In this document: positions 18,333 to 27,862 of the stretch, piece after piece | Layout: each line of letters begins with the position of its first letter | How positions within the stretch are numbered: position 1 is the stretch's first letter | Assembly: GCF_044227025.1 (NCBI RefSeq) | Contig: NZ_JBGAFX010000007.1 | Coordinates: 1 to 64,000, forward strand | Source: Dokdonella_A sp044227025 | GTDB taxonomy: Bacteria > Pseudomonadota > Gammaproteobacteria > Xanthomonadales > Rhodanobacteraceae | Length of the DNA stretch: 64,000 nucleotides | Direction of reading: 5' to 3' | Made by a program: the position numbers and the translations under genes | Notes under the pieces: model-generated | Database searches by the model: none | Told to the model about the DNA's origin: nothing | What the model saw: only the letters and a program-made list of their open reading frames with translations

Positions 18333-19418
18333 ATGAACGCCCAGCCCAACCTCGGCATGCAGGTCACCACGTTCGACAACCCGATGGGTATCGACGGTTT
18401 CGAGTTCGTGGAGTTCGCCGCGCCGGCCGGTCGCGCCAGCGAGCTGCACGCGCTGTTCAAGCGCATGGGATTCAGTGCGGTGCTGAAGCACCGTGCGCGC
18501 GCAATCACCGTGTATCGCCAGAATGGCGTCAATTTCCTCGTCAACGAGGATCCGGATTCGTTCGCGGCCGATTTCGCCGCGCAGCACGGTCCGTGCGCCT
18601 GCGGTTTCGCGGTGCGTTTCACGCGGCCGGTCGCCGAGGTCGAGGCGAAGGTGCTCGCCAACGGTGGCGAGCGCGTCGCGCACAAGGCGGCGAGCCGTGC
18701 GATCGATGTGCCGGTGGTCAAGGGCATCGGAGACTGCATGTTGTACCTGGTGCCCCGCGACGGCGATGCCTACGCGCAGGACTACGTGGCGATCGAGGGG
18801 GCCGAGCAAAATCCGGCCGGCTTTGGCCTGACCTTCATCGACCACCTCACCCACAACCTCTACTTCGGCAACATGCAGAAGTGGTCGGACTACTACGAAC
18901 GCCTGTTCAACTTCCGCGAGATCCGCTACTTCGACATCAAGGGCGCCAAGACCGGTCTCGTGTCCAAGGCGATGACCGCGCCCGACGGCATCGTTCGCAT
19001 CCCGCTCAACGAATCCTCCGACCCGAAGTCGCAGATCAACGAATACCTCGACGCCTACCACGGCGAGGGCATCCAGCACATCGCGTGCTTCACTGACGAC
19101 ATCTACGCGACGGTGGAAAGGATGCGCGCGGCCGGGGTCGAGTTCCTCGACACGCCGAGCACGTATTTCGACGTGATCGACATCCGAGTGCCGAACCATG
19201 GCGAGGACGTCGCGCGCCTGGCCAGGAACAAGATCCTGATCGATGCCGACGCCGAGACCAAGACGCGCAAGCTGCTGCAGATCTTCACCCAGAACGCGAT
19301 CGGCCCGATCTTCTTCGAGATCATCCAGCGCAAGGGCAACGAAGGTTTCGGCGAAGGGAATTTCCAGGCGCTGTTCGAATCGATCGAACGCGATCAGATC
19401 AAGCGCGGCGTGCTGTAA
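18333..19418 (+). CDS. hppD: 4-hydroxyphenylpyruvate dioxygenase
   Basis: This cytoplasmic Fe(II) enzyme converts 4-hydroxyphenylpyruvate to homogentisate, the second step of tyrosine breakdown after transamination. The 361 residues contain two VOC modules. The iron ligands are visible as His in FIDHLTHNLYFG, His in GIQHIACFTDD, and Glu in GPIFFEIIQRKGNEGFGEGNF close to the C-terminus. The last of these motifs is the family signature. It is the first gene of the cluster, with GGAGC before the ATG and the palindromic operator just upstream. hmgA follows after 23 bases. Confidence 0.98.
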   Translation: MNAQPNLGMQVTTFDNPMGIDGFEFVEFAAPAGRASELHALFKRMGFSAVLKHRARAITVYRQNGVNFLVNEDPDSFAADFAAQHGPCACGFAVRFTRPVAEVEAKVLANGGERVAHKAASRAIDVPVVKGIGDCMLYLVPRDGDAYAQDYVAIEGAEQNPAGFGLTFIDHLTHNLYFGNMQKWSDYYERLFNFREIRYFDIKGAKTGLVSKAMTAPDGIVRIPLNESSDPKSQINEYLDAYHGEGIQHIACFTDDIYATVERMRAAGVEFLDTPSTYFDVIDIRVPNHGEDVARLARNKILIDADAETKTRKLLQIFTQNAIGPIFFEIIQRKGNEGFGEGNFQALFESIERDQIKRGVL

Positions 19419-19441
19419 CGCGCAGCCGGAAGGGTCCGACG

Positions 19442-20746
19442 ATGACGATCGCAAGCAACGGTTACCAATCCGGCTTCGGCAACGAATTCGCGAGCGAGGC
19501 GATCGCCGGCACCTTGCCGGTCGGGCGCAATTCGCCGCAGCGCGTCGCGCACGGCCTGTACGCCGAGCAGTTGTCCGGCACGGCGTTCACCGCGCCGCGG
19601 CATGCGAACCGCCGCAGCTGGCTGTACCGAATCCGGCCCGCGGCAATGCACGGTGCGTTCGAACCGTTCACGCAGCCGGCCTTCCACAACGACTTCGGCG
19701 ACGGTCCGGTCACGCCGGACCAGTTGCGCTGGAACCCGCTGCCGTTGCCGCAACGACCGGTCGATTTCGTCGAGGGCCTGTTCACGATGGCCGGCAACGG
19801 TTCGCCGGCCGCGCAGCATGGCGTCGGCATCCACCTGTATGCGGCGAATCGCGACATGCAGGGACGCTGGTTCAACGACGCCGATGGCGAGCTGCTGATC
19901 GTGCCGCAGCAAGGCCGACTGCACATCGAGAGCGAGCTCGGCGTGCTCGACATCGAGCCGCAGGAGATCGCGGTGATCCCGCGTGGCGTGCGCTTTCGCG
20001 TCACGCTGCCGGACGGCGCCGCGCGTGGCTATGTCTGCGAGAATTTCGGCGCGCTCCTCAAGCTGCCGGATCTCGGTCCGATCGGCAGCAACGGTCTCGC
20101 CAACCCGCGCGACTTCCTCATTCCGAACGCCGCGTTCGCGGACGTCGAAGGCGAATTCGAACTCGTCGCGAAGTTCCAGGGACATCTTTGGCGGGCGCCG
20201 ATCGGCCACTCGCCCATCGACGTCGTCGGTTGGCACGGCAACTATGCGCCGTACAAGTACGACCTGCGGCGCTTCAACACGATCGGTTCGATCAGCTACG
20301 ACCATCCCGATCCGTCGATCTTCCTCGTGCTGCACTCGCCGGGCGAGCACGAAGGCGTCAGCAACCTGGATTTCGTGATCTTTCCGCCGCGGATTCTCGC
20401 CGCGCAGGACACGTTCCGTCCGCCTTGGTTCCATCGCAATGTCGCGAGCGAATTCATGGGTCTGATCCACGGCGCGTACGACGCCAAGGCTGAAGGCTTC
20501 GCCCCGGGCGGCTGCTCGCTGCACAACAGCTTCACCGGCCACGGTCCGGATGCGGCGACGTTCGAGAAGGCGAGCGCCGCCGACACCGCGAAGCCCGATT
20601 ACATCCAGGACACGATGGCCTTCATGTTCGAGACGCGCGCGGTGATCCGACCGACTGCGCAAGCGCTCGCCGCGGCACATCGCCAACGCGACTACCAGGC
20701 GTGCTGGAGCAGCCTGCGCAAGCATTTCCATGTTCCCGGCACCTGA
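19442..20746 (+). CDS. hmgA: homogentisate 1,2-dioxygenase
   Basis: This iron enzyme opens the homogentisate ring to 4-maleylacetoacetate. The 434 residues match the family (430-445). Marks are the N-terminal YQSGFGNEFASEA, the cupin core ELLIVPQQGRLHI, IPRGVRFRV, and the C-terminal metal region FRPPWFHRNVASEFMGLIHGAYD with its His-Arg-Asn and Glu ligands, then SLHNSFTGHGPD. GGAAGGG precedes the ATG. It is second in the tyrosine operon; a methyltransferase gene follows after only 12 bases. Confidence 0.98.
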   Translation: MTIASNGYQSGFGNEFASEAIAGTLPVGRNSPQRVAHGLYAEQLSGTAFTAPRHANRRSWLYRIRPAAMHGAFEPFTQPAFHNDFGDGPVTPDQLRWNPLPLPQRPVDFVEGLFTMAGNGSPAAQHGVGIHLYAANRDMQGRWFNDADGELLIVPQQGRLHIESELGVLDIEPQEIAVIPRGVRFRVTLPDGAARGYVCENFGALLKLPDLGPIGSNGLANPRDFLIPNAAFADVEGEFELVAKFQGHLWRAPIGHSPIDVVGWHGNYAPYKYDLRRFNTIGSISYDHPDPSIFLVLHSPGEHEGVSNLDFVIFPPRILAAQDTFRPPWFHRNVASEFMGLIHGAYDAKAEGFAPGGCSLHNSFTGHGPDAATFEKASAADTAKPDYIQDTMAFMFETRAVIRPTAQALAAAHRQRDYQACWSSLRKHFHVPGT

Positions 20747-20758
20747 CGCGGTCGTCCA

Positions 20759-21496
20759 ATGAGCCGCGAGCATGCTGCGCCCACCGATGCATACGCGGGC
20801 TACGCGAACTGGAAGGGCTGGGATGGCGCGTTCGCGGCACGCGAACGCGACGCGCGCTATTTCGCGACCGAATTCGCCGGAATCGAGATCGCCGGCAAGC
20901 GCGTGCTCGAGATCGGTTTCGGCAATGGCCGCTTCCTGGCTTGGGCCAGGGCCCAGGGCGCGGATGTCTCCGGCCTCGAGATCAACCAGGACATGCTCGA
21001 CGCGGCGAACCATCATGGTTATGCCGTGCGCAACGCGTCGCTGGCCGACCTCGTCGGCGAGCGGGCGAGTTACGACCTCATCGTCGCATTCGACGTGCTT
21101 GAGCACTGGGATACCGACGAGCTGATTGCGAATTTTCGCCACGTCGCCGACTTGCTCGAAGCGGGCGGCGTCTTCCTCGCGCGCTTCCCGAATGGCCACA
21201 GCCCGTTCGGGCGCATCTATCAGCATGGCGATTTCACTCACAAGAGCGTGATCTCCGCGTTCAAGATCGACTATCTGGCGGGCCTGAGCGGGCTCGACGT
21301 CGTACGCGTCGCGAATGCGCGGCGCGTCTCGTCCAGGCCGGGTGTCATGCGCGCATTGCGGCATCGCTGGATGGCCTTGCGGCGCGCCTGGATCGAGCGC
21401 TCGCTCTCGCGCCTGTACGGCACCGAACGTCTGCCGCTCGACCCCAATCTCGTCGTGGTGCTGCGCAAGCCAATTGCGACGGCGGGTGCGCCGTGA
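20759..21496 (+). CDS. class I SAM-dependent methyltransferase
   Basis: The protein is 245 residues. The SAM-binding motif I is clear (VLEIGFGNGRFLAWARAQGA, about residues 49-68), and the D-V-L-E-H-W segment (IVAFDVLEHWDTDELI) is typical of Methyltransf_11/23. The tail is basic and helical (RALRHRWMALRRAWIERSL) and may contact a membrane or nucleic acid. It is most like methyltransferases of glycan or lipid loci rather than any tyrosine-pathway enzyme. Yet it lies 12 bases after hmgA and 85 before fahA on the same strand. The substrate is unknown. Confidence 0.85.
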   Translation: MSREHAAPTDAYAGYANWKGWDGAFAARERDARYFATEFAGIEIAGKRVLEIGFGNGRFLAWARAQGADVSGLEINQDMLDAANHHGYAVRNASLADLVGERASYDLIVAFDVLEHWDTDELIANFRHVADLLEAGGVFLARFPNGHSPFGRIYQHGDFTHKSVISAFKIDYLAGLSGLDVVRVANARRVSSRPGVMRALRHRWMALRRAWIERSLSRLYGTERLPLDPNLVVVLRKPIATAGAP

Positions 21497-21581
21497 CGGC
21501 TCTCCTATTGATCGAATCGGCGTGGAATACTTGCGCCCCCGCGATCGAATTCCCGAACAACTCCAGCAACGGAATTACGCC

Positions 21582-22574
21582 ATGAAACTCGGATCCCTCA
21601 AGGAAGGCGGCCGCGATGGCACGCTGGTTGTCGTCAGCCGCGACCTCAAGCACGCAGTGCGCGCGGGAGCGATTGCGGCGACCCTGCAGCAGGCGCTCGA
21701 CGACTGGTCGAACACCGCGCCGCGCCTGAACGCGCTTGCCGCCGAACTCGCTGCGGGCGATGCGGCCGGCGCCTTCGATCTGGACATGACGGCACTCGCC
21801 GCACCGCTGCCGCGCGCCTACGAATTCGTCGACGGCTCGGCCTACCTGCCGCACGTCGAGCGCGTGCGCCGCGCGCGCGGCGCCGAAGTGCCGGAGAGCT
21901 TCTACGTCGATCCGCTGATGTACCAGGCCACCAGTGCCGGCTTCTACGGTCCGCGTGATCCGGTGCTGGTCGCGAGCGAGGACTACGGCATCGACCTCGA
22001 AGCCGAAGTCATCGTCGTCACCGACGACGTGCCGATGGGCGTGGCGCCCGCGACCGCATCCAGGCACATCCAGCTCGTCGGCCTCGTCAACGATGTCAGC
22101 CTGCGCAACCTGATCCCCGGCGAGCTCGCCAAGGGCTTCGGCTTCCTGCAATCCAAGCCACGTTCGGCGCTGTCGCCGGTGCTGGTGACACCGGACGAAC
22201 TCGGTGCCGACTGGAAGGACGACAAGCTGCACCGGCCGATGCGCACGTGGATCAACGGCCACTGGTTCGGCGAAGCCGAGACCGGCGTCGACATGCAGTT
22301 CAGCTTTGCCGAGCTCGTCGCACACGCGGCGAAGACCCGACCGCTGACCGCCGGCACGATCGTCGGTTCCGGCACGATTGCCAACGAGGACACCGGCAAG
22401 GGCGCTTCGTGCCTGGCCGAGCAGCGCACGGTGGAAACCCTGCGCGATGGCAAGCCAGCCACGCCGTTCCTCAAGTTCGGTGATACGGTACGCATCGAGA
22501 TCACCGACGCCGTCGGCGCTACGATCTTCGGCGCGATCGAACAGGTGATGACGAAGCAGACGCCACGCGGCTGA
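21582..22574 (+). CDS. fahA: fumarylacetoacetate hydrolase family protein
   Basis: This enzyme splits fumarylacetoacetate into fumarate and acetoacetate, the last step of the homogentisate route. I take the ATG at 21582 (MKLGSLKEGGRDGTLVV), giving 330 residues. This is the length of the short bacterial FahA type with its own N-terminal domain. The metal-site pattern E-x-E of this superfamily is present (DYGIDLEAEVIVV with D/E ligands, then GLVNDVSLRNLIP), and GTIVGSGTIANEDTGKGASCL is a family mark. maiA follows after 19 bases. In the pathway MaiA acts before FahA, but gene order is reversed. Confidence 0.94.
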   Translation: MKLGSLKEGGRDGTLVVVSRDLKHAVRAGAIAATLQQALDDWSNTAPRLNALAAELAAGDAAGAFDLDMTALAAPLPRAYEFVDGSAYLPHVERVRRARGAEVPESFYVDPLMYQATSAGFYGPRDPVLVASEDYGIDLEAEVIVVTDDVPMGVAPATASRHIQLVGLVNDVSLRNLIPGELAKGFGFLQSKPRSALSPVLVTPDELGADWKDDKLHRPMRTWINGHWFGEAETGVDMQFSFAELVAHAAKTRPLTAGTIVGSGTIANEDTGKGASCLAEQRTVETLRDGKPATPFLKFGDTVRIEITDAVGATIFGAIEQVMTKQTPRG

Positions 22575-22593
22575 GTGCGCAACGGGGACTGGC

Positions 22594-23253
22594 ATGTCGA
22601 CGACGGATCTGGTGCTGTACGACTACTGGCGTTCGAGCGCGTGTTATCGCGTGCGCATCGCGCTGAACCTGAAAGGACTCGCGTACACCCTCAGGCCGGT
22701 GCACCTGCTCAAGGACGGCGGCGAGCAGCACGCCGATGCGTATCGCGAGGTGAATCCGCAGGAAGTCGTGCCCACCCTCGTCGACGGCCAGCGCGTGGTC
22801 CGCCAGTCGCTTGCAATCGTGGAATACCTCGACGAGACGCGCCCGCAAGAACCTCTGCTGCCGCCGGTGCCGCGCGACCGCGCGCACGTGCGCGGGCTTG
22901 CACAGCTGGTCGCGTGCGACATCCACCCGCTCAACAACCTGCGCGTGATGCAGTACCTCGAACGCGAACTGGGTGCCGTGCAGGACGCGCGCGAGCGCTG
23001 GACCCGTCATTGGATCGAGGTCGGTTTTCGCGCGTTCGAGGCGATGCTGGATGCCGATGCCGCGACCGGCGAGTTCTGCCACGGCGACACGCCCGGACTT
23101 GCCGATGCTTGCCTGATTCCCCAGGTCTACAACGCGAACCGCTTCGGCGTGGACATGACGCCGTATCCGATGATCGGCGCGATCAACGAGCGCTGCCTCG
23201 CGCTGCCTGCGTTCGATGCGGCGCGACCGGAGCGGCAACCCGGCGCGGCGTAG
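22594..23253 (+). CDS. maiA: maleylacetoacetate isomerase
   Basis: This zeta-class glutathione-transferase-like enzyme isomerises 4-maleylacetoacetate to fumarylacetoacetate using glutathione. The 219 residues have the thioredoxin-like N-domain with the active-site signature YWRSSACYRVRIALNLKG (S-S-x-x-x-R-V-R). After it come VPTLVDGQRVVRQSLAIVEYL (cis-Pro and E-S-like loop) and an all-helical C-domain starting near residue 85. The marker DIHPLNNLRV is typical of MaiA. It is the last gene of the tyrosine cluster, and its stop lies one base from the convergent CBS-domain gene. Confidence 0.96.
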   Translation: MSTTDLVLYDYWRSSACYRVRIALNLKGLAYTLRPVHLLKDGGEQHADAYREVNPQEVVPTLVDGQRVVRQSLAIVEYLDETRPQEPLLPPVPRDRAHVRGLAQLVACDIHPLNNLRVMQYLERELGAVQDARERWTRHWIEVGFRAFEAMLDADAATGEFCHGDTPGLADACLIPQVYNANRFGVDMTPYPMIGAINERCLALPAFDAARPERQPGAA

Positions 23254-23254
23254 G

Positions 23255-23683
23255 TTATCCCGCGATATAGCGCTGCAGGTGCTCGATCTCCGCACCCTGC
23301 TCGCTGATGACCGCCTTGACCAGATCGCCGATCGACACCACGCCGACGACCTTGCCATTCTCAACCACCGGCAGATGGCGCACGCGGCTGTCGGTGCACA
23401 AGCGCATGCAGGTGTCGACTGTATCGGCGGGGTTCACGCTGATGACCGGCGACGTCATGATGTCCTGCACCGGCGTGTCGCTGGATGAGCGACCCTTGAG
23501 GATCACCTTGCGTGCATAGTCGCGCTCGGAAACGATGCCGACGAGTTCCTCGCCGCGCATCACCAGCAGCGCGCCAATGGTGTGATCGGCCATCGTGCGG
23601 ATCGCGGCGAGCACGGGTTCGTCCGGGGCGACGCTGTAGATCCTGTTGCCCTTGTCCGCGAGCAGGTGCTTGACCTGGAGCAT
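23255..23683 (-). CDS. tandem CBS-domain protein
   Basis: The 142 residues start at ATG 23683 (MLQVKHLLADKGNRIYSV); the frame upstream has no support. Two CBS motifs are visible. The first runs about 7-60, ending GALLVMRGEELVGIVSERDYARKVIL. The second runs about 73-130 (VQDIMTSPVISVNPADTVDTCM ... HLPVVENGKVVGVVSIGDLV). Together they form one Bateman module that usually binds an adenine nucleotide. No effector domain is fused, so it is probably a stand-alone energy sensor. It is convergent with maiA. I infer no link to the tyrosine genes. Confidence 0.93.
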   Translation of the reverse strand: MLQVKHLLADKGNRIYSVAPDEPVLAAIRTMADHTIGALLVMRGEELVGIVSERDYARKVILKGRSSSDTPVQDIMTSPVISVNPADTVDTCMRLCTDSRVRHLPVVENGKVVGVVSIGDLVKAVISEQGAEIEHLQRYIAG

Positions 23684-23802
23684 GGCGGCCTCCGCGCAGC
23701 GCGGCGATGGCGCCGCATGGGAGCAGTCTAGCGCCGAGTGTGCAATGGTGCTCGCCGCCACGCAGCACGCGCCGGTCCGGTGTCCGGCGCGTGCATCCGC
23801 AT

Positions 23803-26800
23803 TCAGCTGCCGCAGTCGAAGCCGTCCGCGAACATCGACTGCAACAGCGGCACGAGCACGCTCGCGCTGTCGTTGGTCGAGGTCGGATCGACCGTCGCCG
23901 CGCTTGCGCCCGCGCTGAACGTCGCCGGGTCGGGCGCGACGTAGCCGCGCGGCACGCAGACGTCCGTCGTCACCGTGCGCGTCTGTCCGACCGCAATGGT
24001 CGCGAAGGCGCAGGGATAACCGGTCGTGCAGTCGCCGCTGTTGTGGTGGAACACCAGACCCGCGGGCATCGGACTGTCGAGTTGCACGCTGGTCGCATCG
24101 TCGGGGCCGTTGTTGGTCACGCTGACCGTGTAGCGTTGCTGCAGGCCCGGACGCACGCCTTGCGGCGGCGAGACGGTGACCGCCAGATCAGCGCCGCCGC
24201 CGGGTGGAACGGGCAACGGCCAGGCCCACGCACCGCGTGAGCGCGTGAACGCGGCCAGCGTGGTGAAGCCGCGATCGATGTTCAGGCTCCACACCATCAC
24301 GTGCGGCAACCCTTCGAAGCGTTGCCAGACCGGCGTCGCGGCGCTGATGTCGTCCGTGTAGTAGAGGCCCCAGTCCATGCCGACGAACACCTGGTTCGGG
24401 ATGTGCGGGTTCGCGATCACCGCATTGGCCGGGATGTCGGGCAGGTTGCCGCTCTTGTCCACCCAGCTGAAGCTCGCGCATTGCGCGGTGCAGCTGACCT
24501 GGAACACATGGCCCGGCGTCGCCGGCGAATTCGCGCCGAAGCCGCCTACCGCGGCATAGCCGAGCAGGGGATTGAGCGGATCGGTCGCGACGTCGAGGAT
24601 CGGCCGGTTCGGCAGCACCGCGTTCGCGCCGGTCACGTTGACCGCCGTAGCGCTGCCGCTGCCGGTGCCGAGGCCGAACACGTACTGCACGTTGCCGTCG
24701 TTGGTCGCGACCATCGCGACGGTCGGATCGCTGACCGAGTAGTGGATCTGGTTGATGTAGGAGCGGTTGTCGGAGCCGACGATCAGGTTGTTCTTGGTCA
24801 GGTCGCCGGTCTTGGCGATCCACGAGGTCGTCGGACTGCCGCCCTGGATCGATTCCCACACGCGATAGGTGCCGAGGATGATGCGCGAGCAGCCGGCACC
24901 GCTGGTGCAGCCGCTGCCGGGCGCATCGAGCGTGCCGTAGCGATACAGGTCGAACGGCGTGAAGAAGCTCTTGCGATCTCCGCTGCTCGACGAGCCACCG
25001 CCCCAGCCGCCGTTGATCGGGCTCTGCCCGCCGGACGGACCGCTCGAGCTCATGAAGACGTTGGCGTAGTAGATCGACGAATACCAGCGTTGGCCGAGAA
25101 CGGGCTCGATACGCGACACGATGCCGTCGCCGCCGTTGTTCGACTGCCATGCGGCGGGTCCCGGCGAGCCGCCGAAAAGCGCCGTCGCACTGCCGTTGTC
25201 CTGGAACCCCGCAGCGGCGCCGGCATTGGTCGAGCTCGCGAAATTCGCGCTGATGTCGCCGTGGTAGATCTCGATCGTCGGCAACTGCTTGTTGAGGTCG
25301 GTCCAGTTCGCGTCGAACGCGCCGGTCGCGGTGAGCGCGTTGTCGACGAAGTAGGCGCCGCCGTCGTTGCCGTTCAGCACCTTGTTCGCATCGCCGCCGA
25401 CGATCGCGGTCGCGTGGTTGTCGGGATGCACCGGGCCACCGTTGTAGGCCTGGGTCAGGTTGACGTACGAGGAGCCGCCGTTGCTCGAACGGAACAGGTC
25501 CACGCTGTTGACGAACAACACGTTCGCATCGGTAGGCGAGACCTTGAGGCCGGCGTCGTACCACATCTGGGTGCCGGCGCCGCTCGGCGTGCCGACCTGG
25601 GTCCAGGAGTCGCCACCGTCGATCGTCTTGTAGATGCCGAGGATGCCGCTGCCGGTCACGTTCGAGAACATCGCGTAGAGCGTGAGCGGATCGCTCGGCG
25701 CGACCGCGAGTTCGAGCCTGCCGCGGCTCGTGTTCGGCGTGCCGTTGCCGGTGCCGGCGGGAAAGCCGCTCGCGAGCAAGGTCCAGTCGCCGACTGCGGG
25801 GCATCCGCTCGCGGGCATGACCGCTCGGTAGACGCCGTTGGCGCCGTTCTTGTTGAGGTTCGGCTGCACCGGCGTGGCGTTGCCGCGCGTGCCGACTGCG
25901 GCGTAGAGCCAGGTGGCGCCGGCCCGGTTCACCGCGAGCAGGCCAGTGGTGTCCTGTCGTTGCTCGCCTGCCCCGCTCGTGAACGCATTGGTGTAGCACG
26001 GCCCGGTCCAGTTCACGCCCGCGTCGTAGGAAAAATAGACACCGGTCTTCGCGCCGACGATGACGTTGTTCGAATTGTTCGGATCGACGACCACCTTGCC
26101 GATCGCCTGGTACTGCGGGAAGCCACCGGCCGACGGGCCGTACATCGGGTTGAACACGCTCGCGCCCAGCAACTGCCAGGTCTCGCCGCGGTCCGTGCTC
26201 TTGAGCACGCCGGCGGCGCCGAACGACATCGAGCCGTAGCGCAGGTCGCCGGTGCCGGCATAGAGCACGTCGTGGTTGGACGGATCCATCGTGAGGTCGC
26301 CGATCGCCATGCTGGCGATTTCGGGGAAATCGGTCTTCACGGTCCAGGTGGTGTTCGGCGTGCAGCAGTTGGTCGTCTTCCACACGCCGCCACCGTCCGA
26401 ACCGAGCCACGCCACCGATGCATTATCCGGGTCGCTCACGATGACATTGGTGCGCCCGGCGGCGCGGTCTGCGCCGAAGGATTCACCGGTCAGCGGTTGC
26501 GGCCCGAGCAGCGTGAATGCATTCGGGTCGAGCGCGAGCGCCTTGTCGGCCGAACGCCGATAGGTCTTGCTGCCGGACGGTACGCCGGAAGCGATCGCGC
26601 GATCCTGGCGCGCCGAGTCCAGCAGCCATGCGGGTTCGAAGCGAAGCCGCTGCGGATCACCGGCATAGGCCACGCGCACCGCCCAGTAGTCGCCTTCGCT
26701 CGGCGAGCGTCCTTTTTCGGCTTCCGCGTCAGCGTGCGCGAACATCCGCGCGCCGCGCTCCACGCCAAGCCATACCCCGACACACGCAACAACCGCCACG

Positions 26801-26835
26801 CTGGCGGCGGTCAGCCACCTGATTCGTATGTTCAT
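23803..26835 (-). CDS. very large secreted BNR/sialidase-like propeller protein with DUF11 domain and terminal F-A-D-G-F-D motif
   Basis: The 1010 residues begin with a basic start and one hydrophobic segment (about 8-26), either a signal peptide or an anchor. Most of the chain is propeller-like with BNR/VPS10-type elements: SDPDNASVAWLGSDGGGVWKT, MTMDPSNHDVLYAGTGD-type turns and IYKTIDGGDSWTQVG. These proteins bind or cut glycans or plant/cell-wall polymers in some relatives, but no sialidase Asp/Glu/Tyr set is evident. Residues about 890-990 form a DUF11 beta-sandwich (DLAVTVSPPQG ... VTNNGPDDA). The chain ends MFADGFDCGS (motif 23815-23835). The gene precedes the CBS gene with a hairpin (23766-23793) that lacks a U-tract. 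Confidence 0.85.
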   Translation of the reverse strand: MNIRIRWLTAASVAVVACVGVWLGVERGARMFAHADAEAEKGRSPSEGDYWAVRVAYAGDPQRLRFEPAWLLDSARQDRAIASGVPSGSKTYRRSADKALALDPNAFTLLGPQPLTGESFGADRAAGRTNVIVSDPDNASVAWLGSDGGGVWKTTNCCTPNTTWTVKTDFPEIASMAIGDLTMDPSNHDVLYAGTGDLRYGSMSFGAAGVLKSTDRGETWQLLGASVFNPMYGPSAGGFPQYQAIGKVVVDPNNSNNVIVGAKTGVYFSYDAGVNWTGPCYTNAFTSGAGEQRQDTTGLLAVNRAGATWLYAAVGTRGNATPVQPNLNKNGANGVYRAVMPASGCPAVGDWTLLASGFPAGTGNGTPNTSRGRLELAVAPSDPLTLYAMFSNVTGSGILGIYKTIDGGDSWTQVGTPSGAGTQMWYDAGLKVSPTDANVLFVNSVDLFRSSNGGSSYVNLTQAYNGGPVHPDNHATAIVGGDANKVLNGNDGGAYFVDNALTATGAFDANWTDLNKQLPTIEIYHGDISANFASSTNAGAAAGFQDNGSATALFGGSPGPAAWQSNNGGDGIVSRIEPVLGQRWYSSIYYANVFMSSSGPSGGQSPINGGWGGGSSSSGDRKSFFTPFDLYRYGTLDAPGSGCTSGAGCSRIILGTYRVWESIQGGSPTTSWIAKTGDLTKNNLIVGSDNRSYINQIHYSVSDPTVAMVATNDGNVQYVFGLGTGSGSATAVNVTGANAVLPNRPILDVATDPLNPLLGYAAVGGFGANSPATPGHVFQVSCTAQCASFSWVDKSGNLPDIPANAVIANPHIPNQVFVGMDWGLYYTDDISAATPVWQRFEGLPHVMVWSLNIDRGFTTLAAFTRSRGAWAWPLPVPPGGGADLAVTVSPPQGVRPGLQQRYTVSVTNNGPDDATSVQLDSPMPAGLVFHHNSGDCTTGYPCAFATIAVGQTRTVTTDVCVPRGYVAPDPATFSAGASAATVDPTSTNDSASVLVPLLQSMFADGFDCGS

Positions 26836-26863
26836 CGTTTCCCCGCGATCGGCCGAGCCCGCG

Positions 26864-27796
26864 TCAGCCCTGCGGCGGATGATACTCGTCGACGAGATAG
26901 AGCGGGCGCTGCTTCGCCTCGACGTACAAACGGCCGAGGTATTCGCCGATCACGCCGAGCGCCATCAGCTGCATGCCGCCGAGGAACAACACGACGACCA
27001 TCAGCGACGGATAGCCGCGTACCGGGTCGCCGAACAGCAATGCCTTGCCAAATACCCACAGCGCGGCGACGAACGCGAGCAGGGCAGTGGCGAGGCCGAT
27101 GTAGGTCGCGAGCTTGAGCGGCGCGCCGGAGAACGAGGTGATGCCGTCGATCGCGAAATTCCACAGCTTCCAGTAGTTCCACTTGGTCTGGCCCGCGTGG
27201 CGCGGGTCGCGGTGGTAGACGACCGGCAACTGGCGGTAGCCGACCCAGGTGAACAGGCCCTTCATGAAGCGCTGGCGCTCGCGTACCTGGCTCAGCGCAT
27301 CGAGCGCACGTCGAGAGAGCAGGCGGAAGTCGCCGGTGTCGCGCGGGATCGGCGTCGAAGACAGGCGCTCCATCACGCGATAGAAGCCGGCGGACGTCGC
27401 CTTCTTGAGCCCGGTCTCGCCAGCGCGCGAAGCGCGCGTCCCGTAGATGACGTCGTAACCCTCGCGCCAGTGCTGCACGAAGGTCGGAATCAGTTCGGGC
27501 GGGTCCTGCAAGTCGGCGTCGATGACCACGGCGGCGCCAGTCTCGACGTGATCGAGCCCGGCGGTGAGGGCGAGTTCCTTGCCGAAGTTGCGCGCGAGTT
27601 TCAGGGTCGACACGCGCGCATCGGCTTCGCGCAGCGCGCACATGACCGCGTAGGTGTCGTCGCGGCTGCCGTCGTCGACGTACAGCACTGCGGATTCGAC
27701 GTTCATGCCGTCGAGTACGGCTGCCAGGCGAGCGTGGAAATCGCGCAGGCCCTCGCTTTCGTTGTAGGCGGGTACGACGACGGTGAGTTCAGGCAT
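26864..27796 (-). CDS. family 2 glycosyltransferase of the dolichyl/undecaprenyl-phosphate type (GtrB/ArnC-like)
   Basis: The 310-residue inner-membrane enzyme is predicted to move a sugar from a nucleotide donor to undecaprenyl phosphate. The catalytic GT-A domain spans 1-210 with VVVPAYNESEGL, VDDGSRDDT, the metal-site DADLQDPPELI and the acceptor loop KGLFTWVGYRQLPV. Two transmembrane helices follow (about 231-255 and 264-288), then a short cytoplasmic tail (EAKQRPLYLVDEY). This layout is that of GtrB and ArnC. No flippase or second transferase is adjacent, so the sugar and its target are unknown. mtgA lies 66 bases upstream on the same strand. Confidence 0.92.
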   Translation of the reverse strand: MPELTVVVPAYNESEGLRDFHARLAAVLDGMNVESAVLYVDDGSRDDTYAVMCALREADARVSTLKLARNFGKELALTAGLDHVETGAAVVIDADLQDPPELIPTFVQHWREGYDVIYGTRASRAGETGLKKATSAGFYRVMERLSSTPIPRDTGDFRLLSRRALDALSQVRERQRFMKGLFTWVGYRQLPVVYHRDPRHAGQTKWNYWKLWNFAIDGITSFSGAPLKLATYIGLATALLAFVAALWVFGKALLFGDPVRGYPSLMVVVLFLGGMQLMALGVIGEYLGRLYVEAKQRPLYLVDEYHPPQG

Positions 27797-27862
27797 GGCA
27801 TTACCGGACGAGGGAGCGAACGGCCGAATGCTAGCGGACTTTCGTCAATCACCGATGACGGT

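Noticed and set aside
23766..23793. Hairpin CACGCGCCGG / CCGGCGCGTG after the BNR protein gene as a terminator
   Set aside because: The stem is perfect but no U-tract follows in the direction of transcription; not listed as a terminator.
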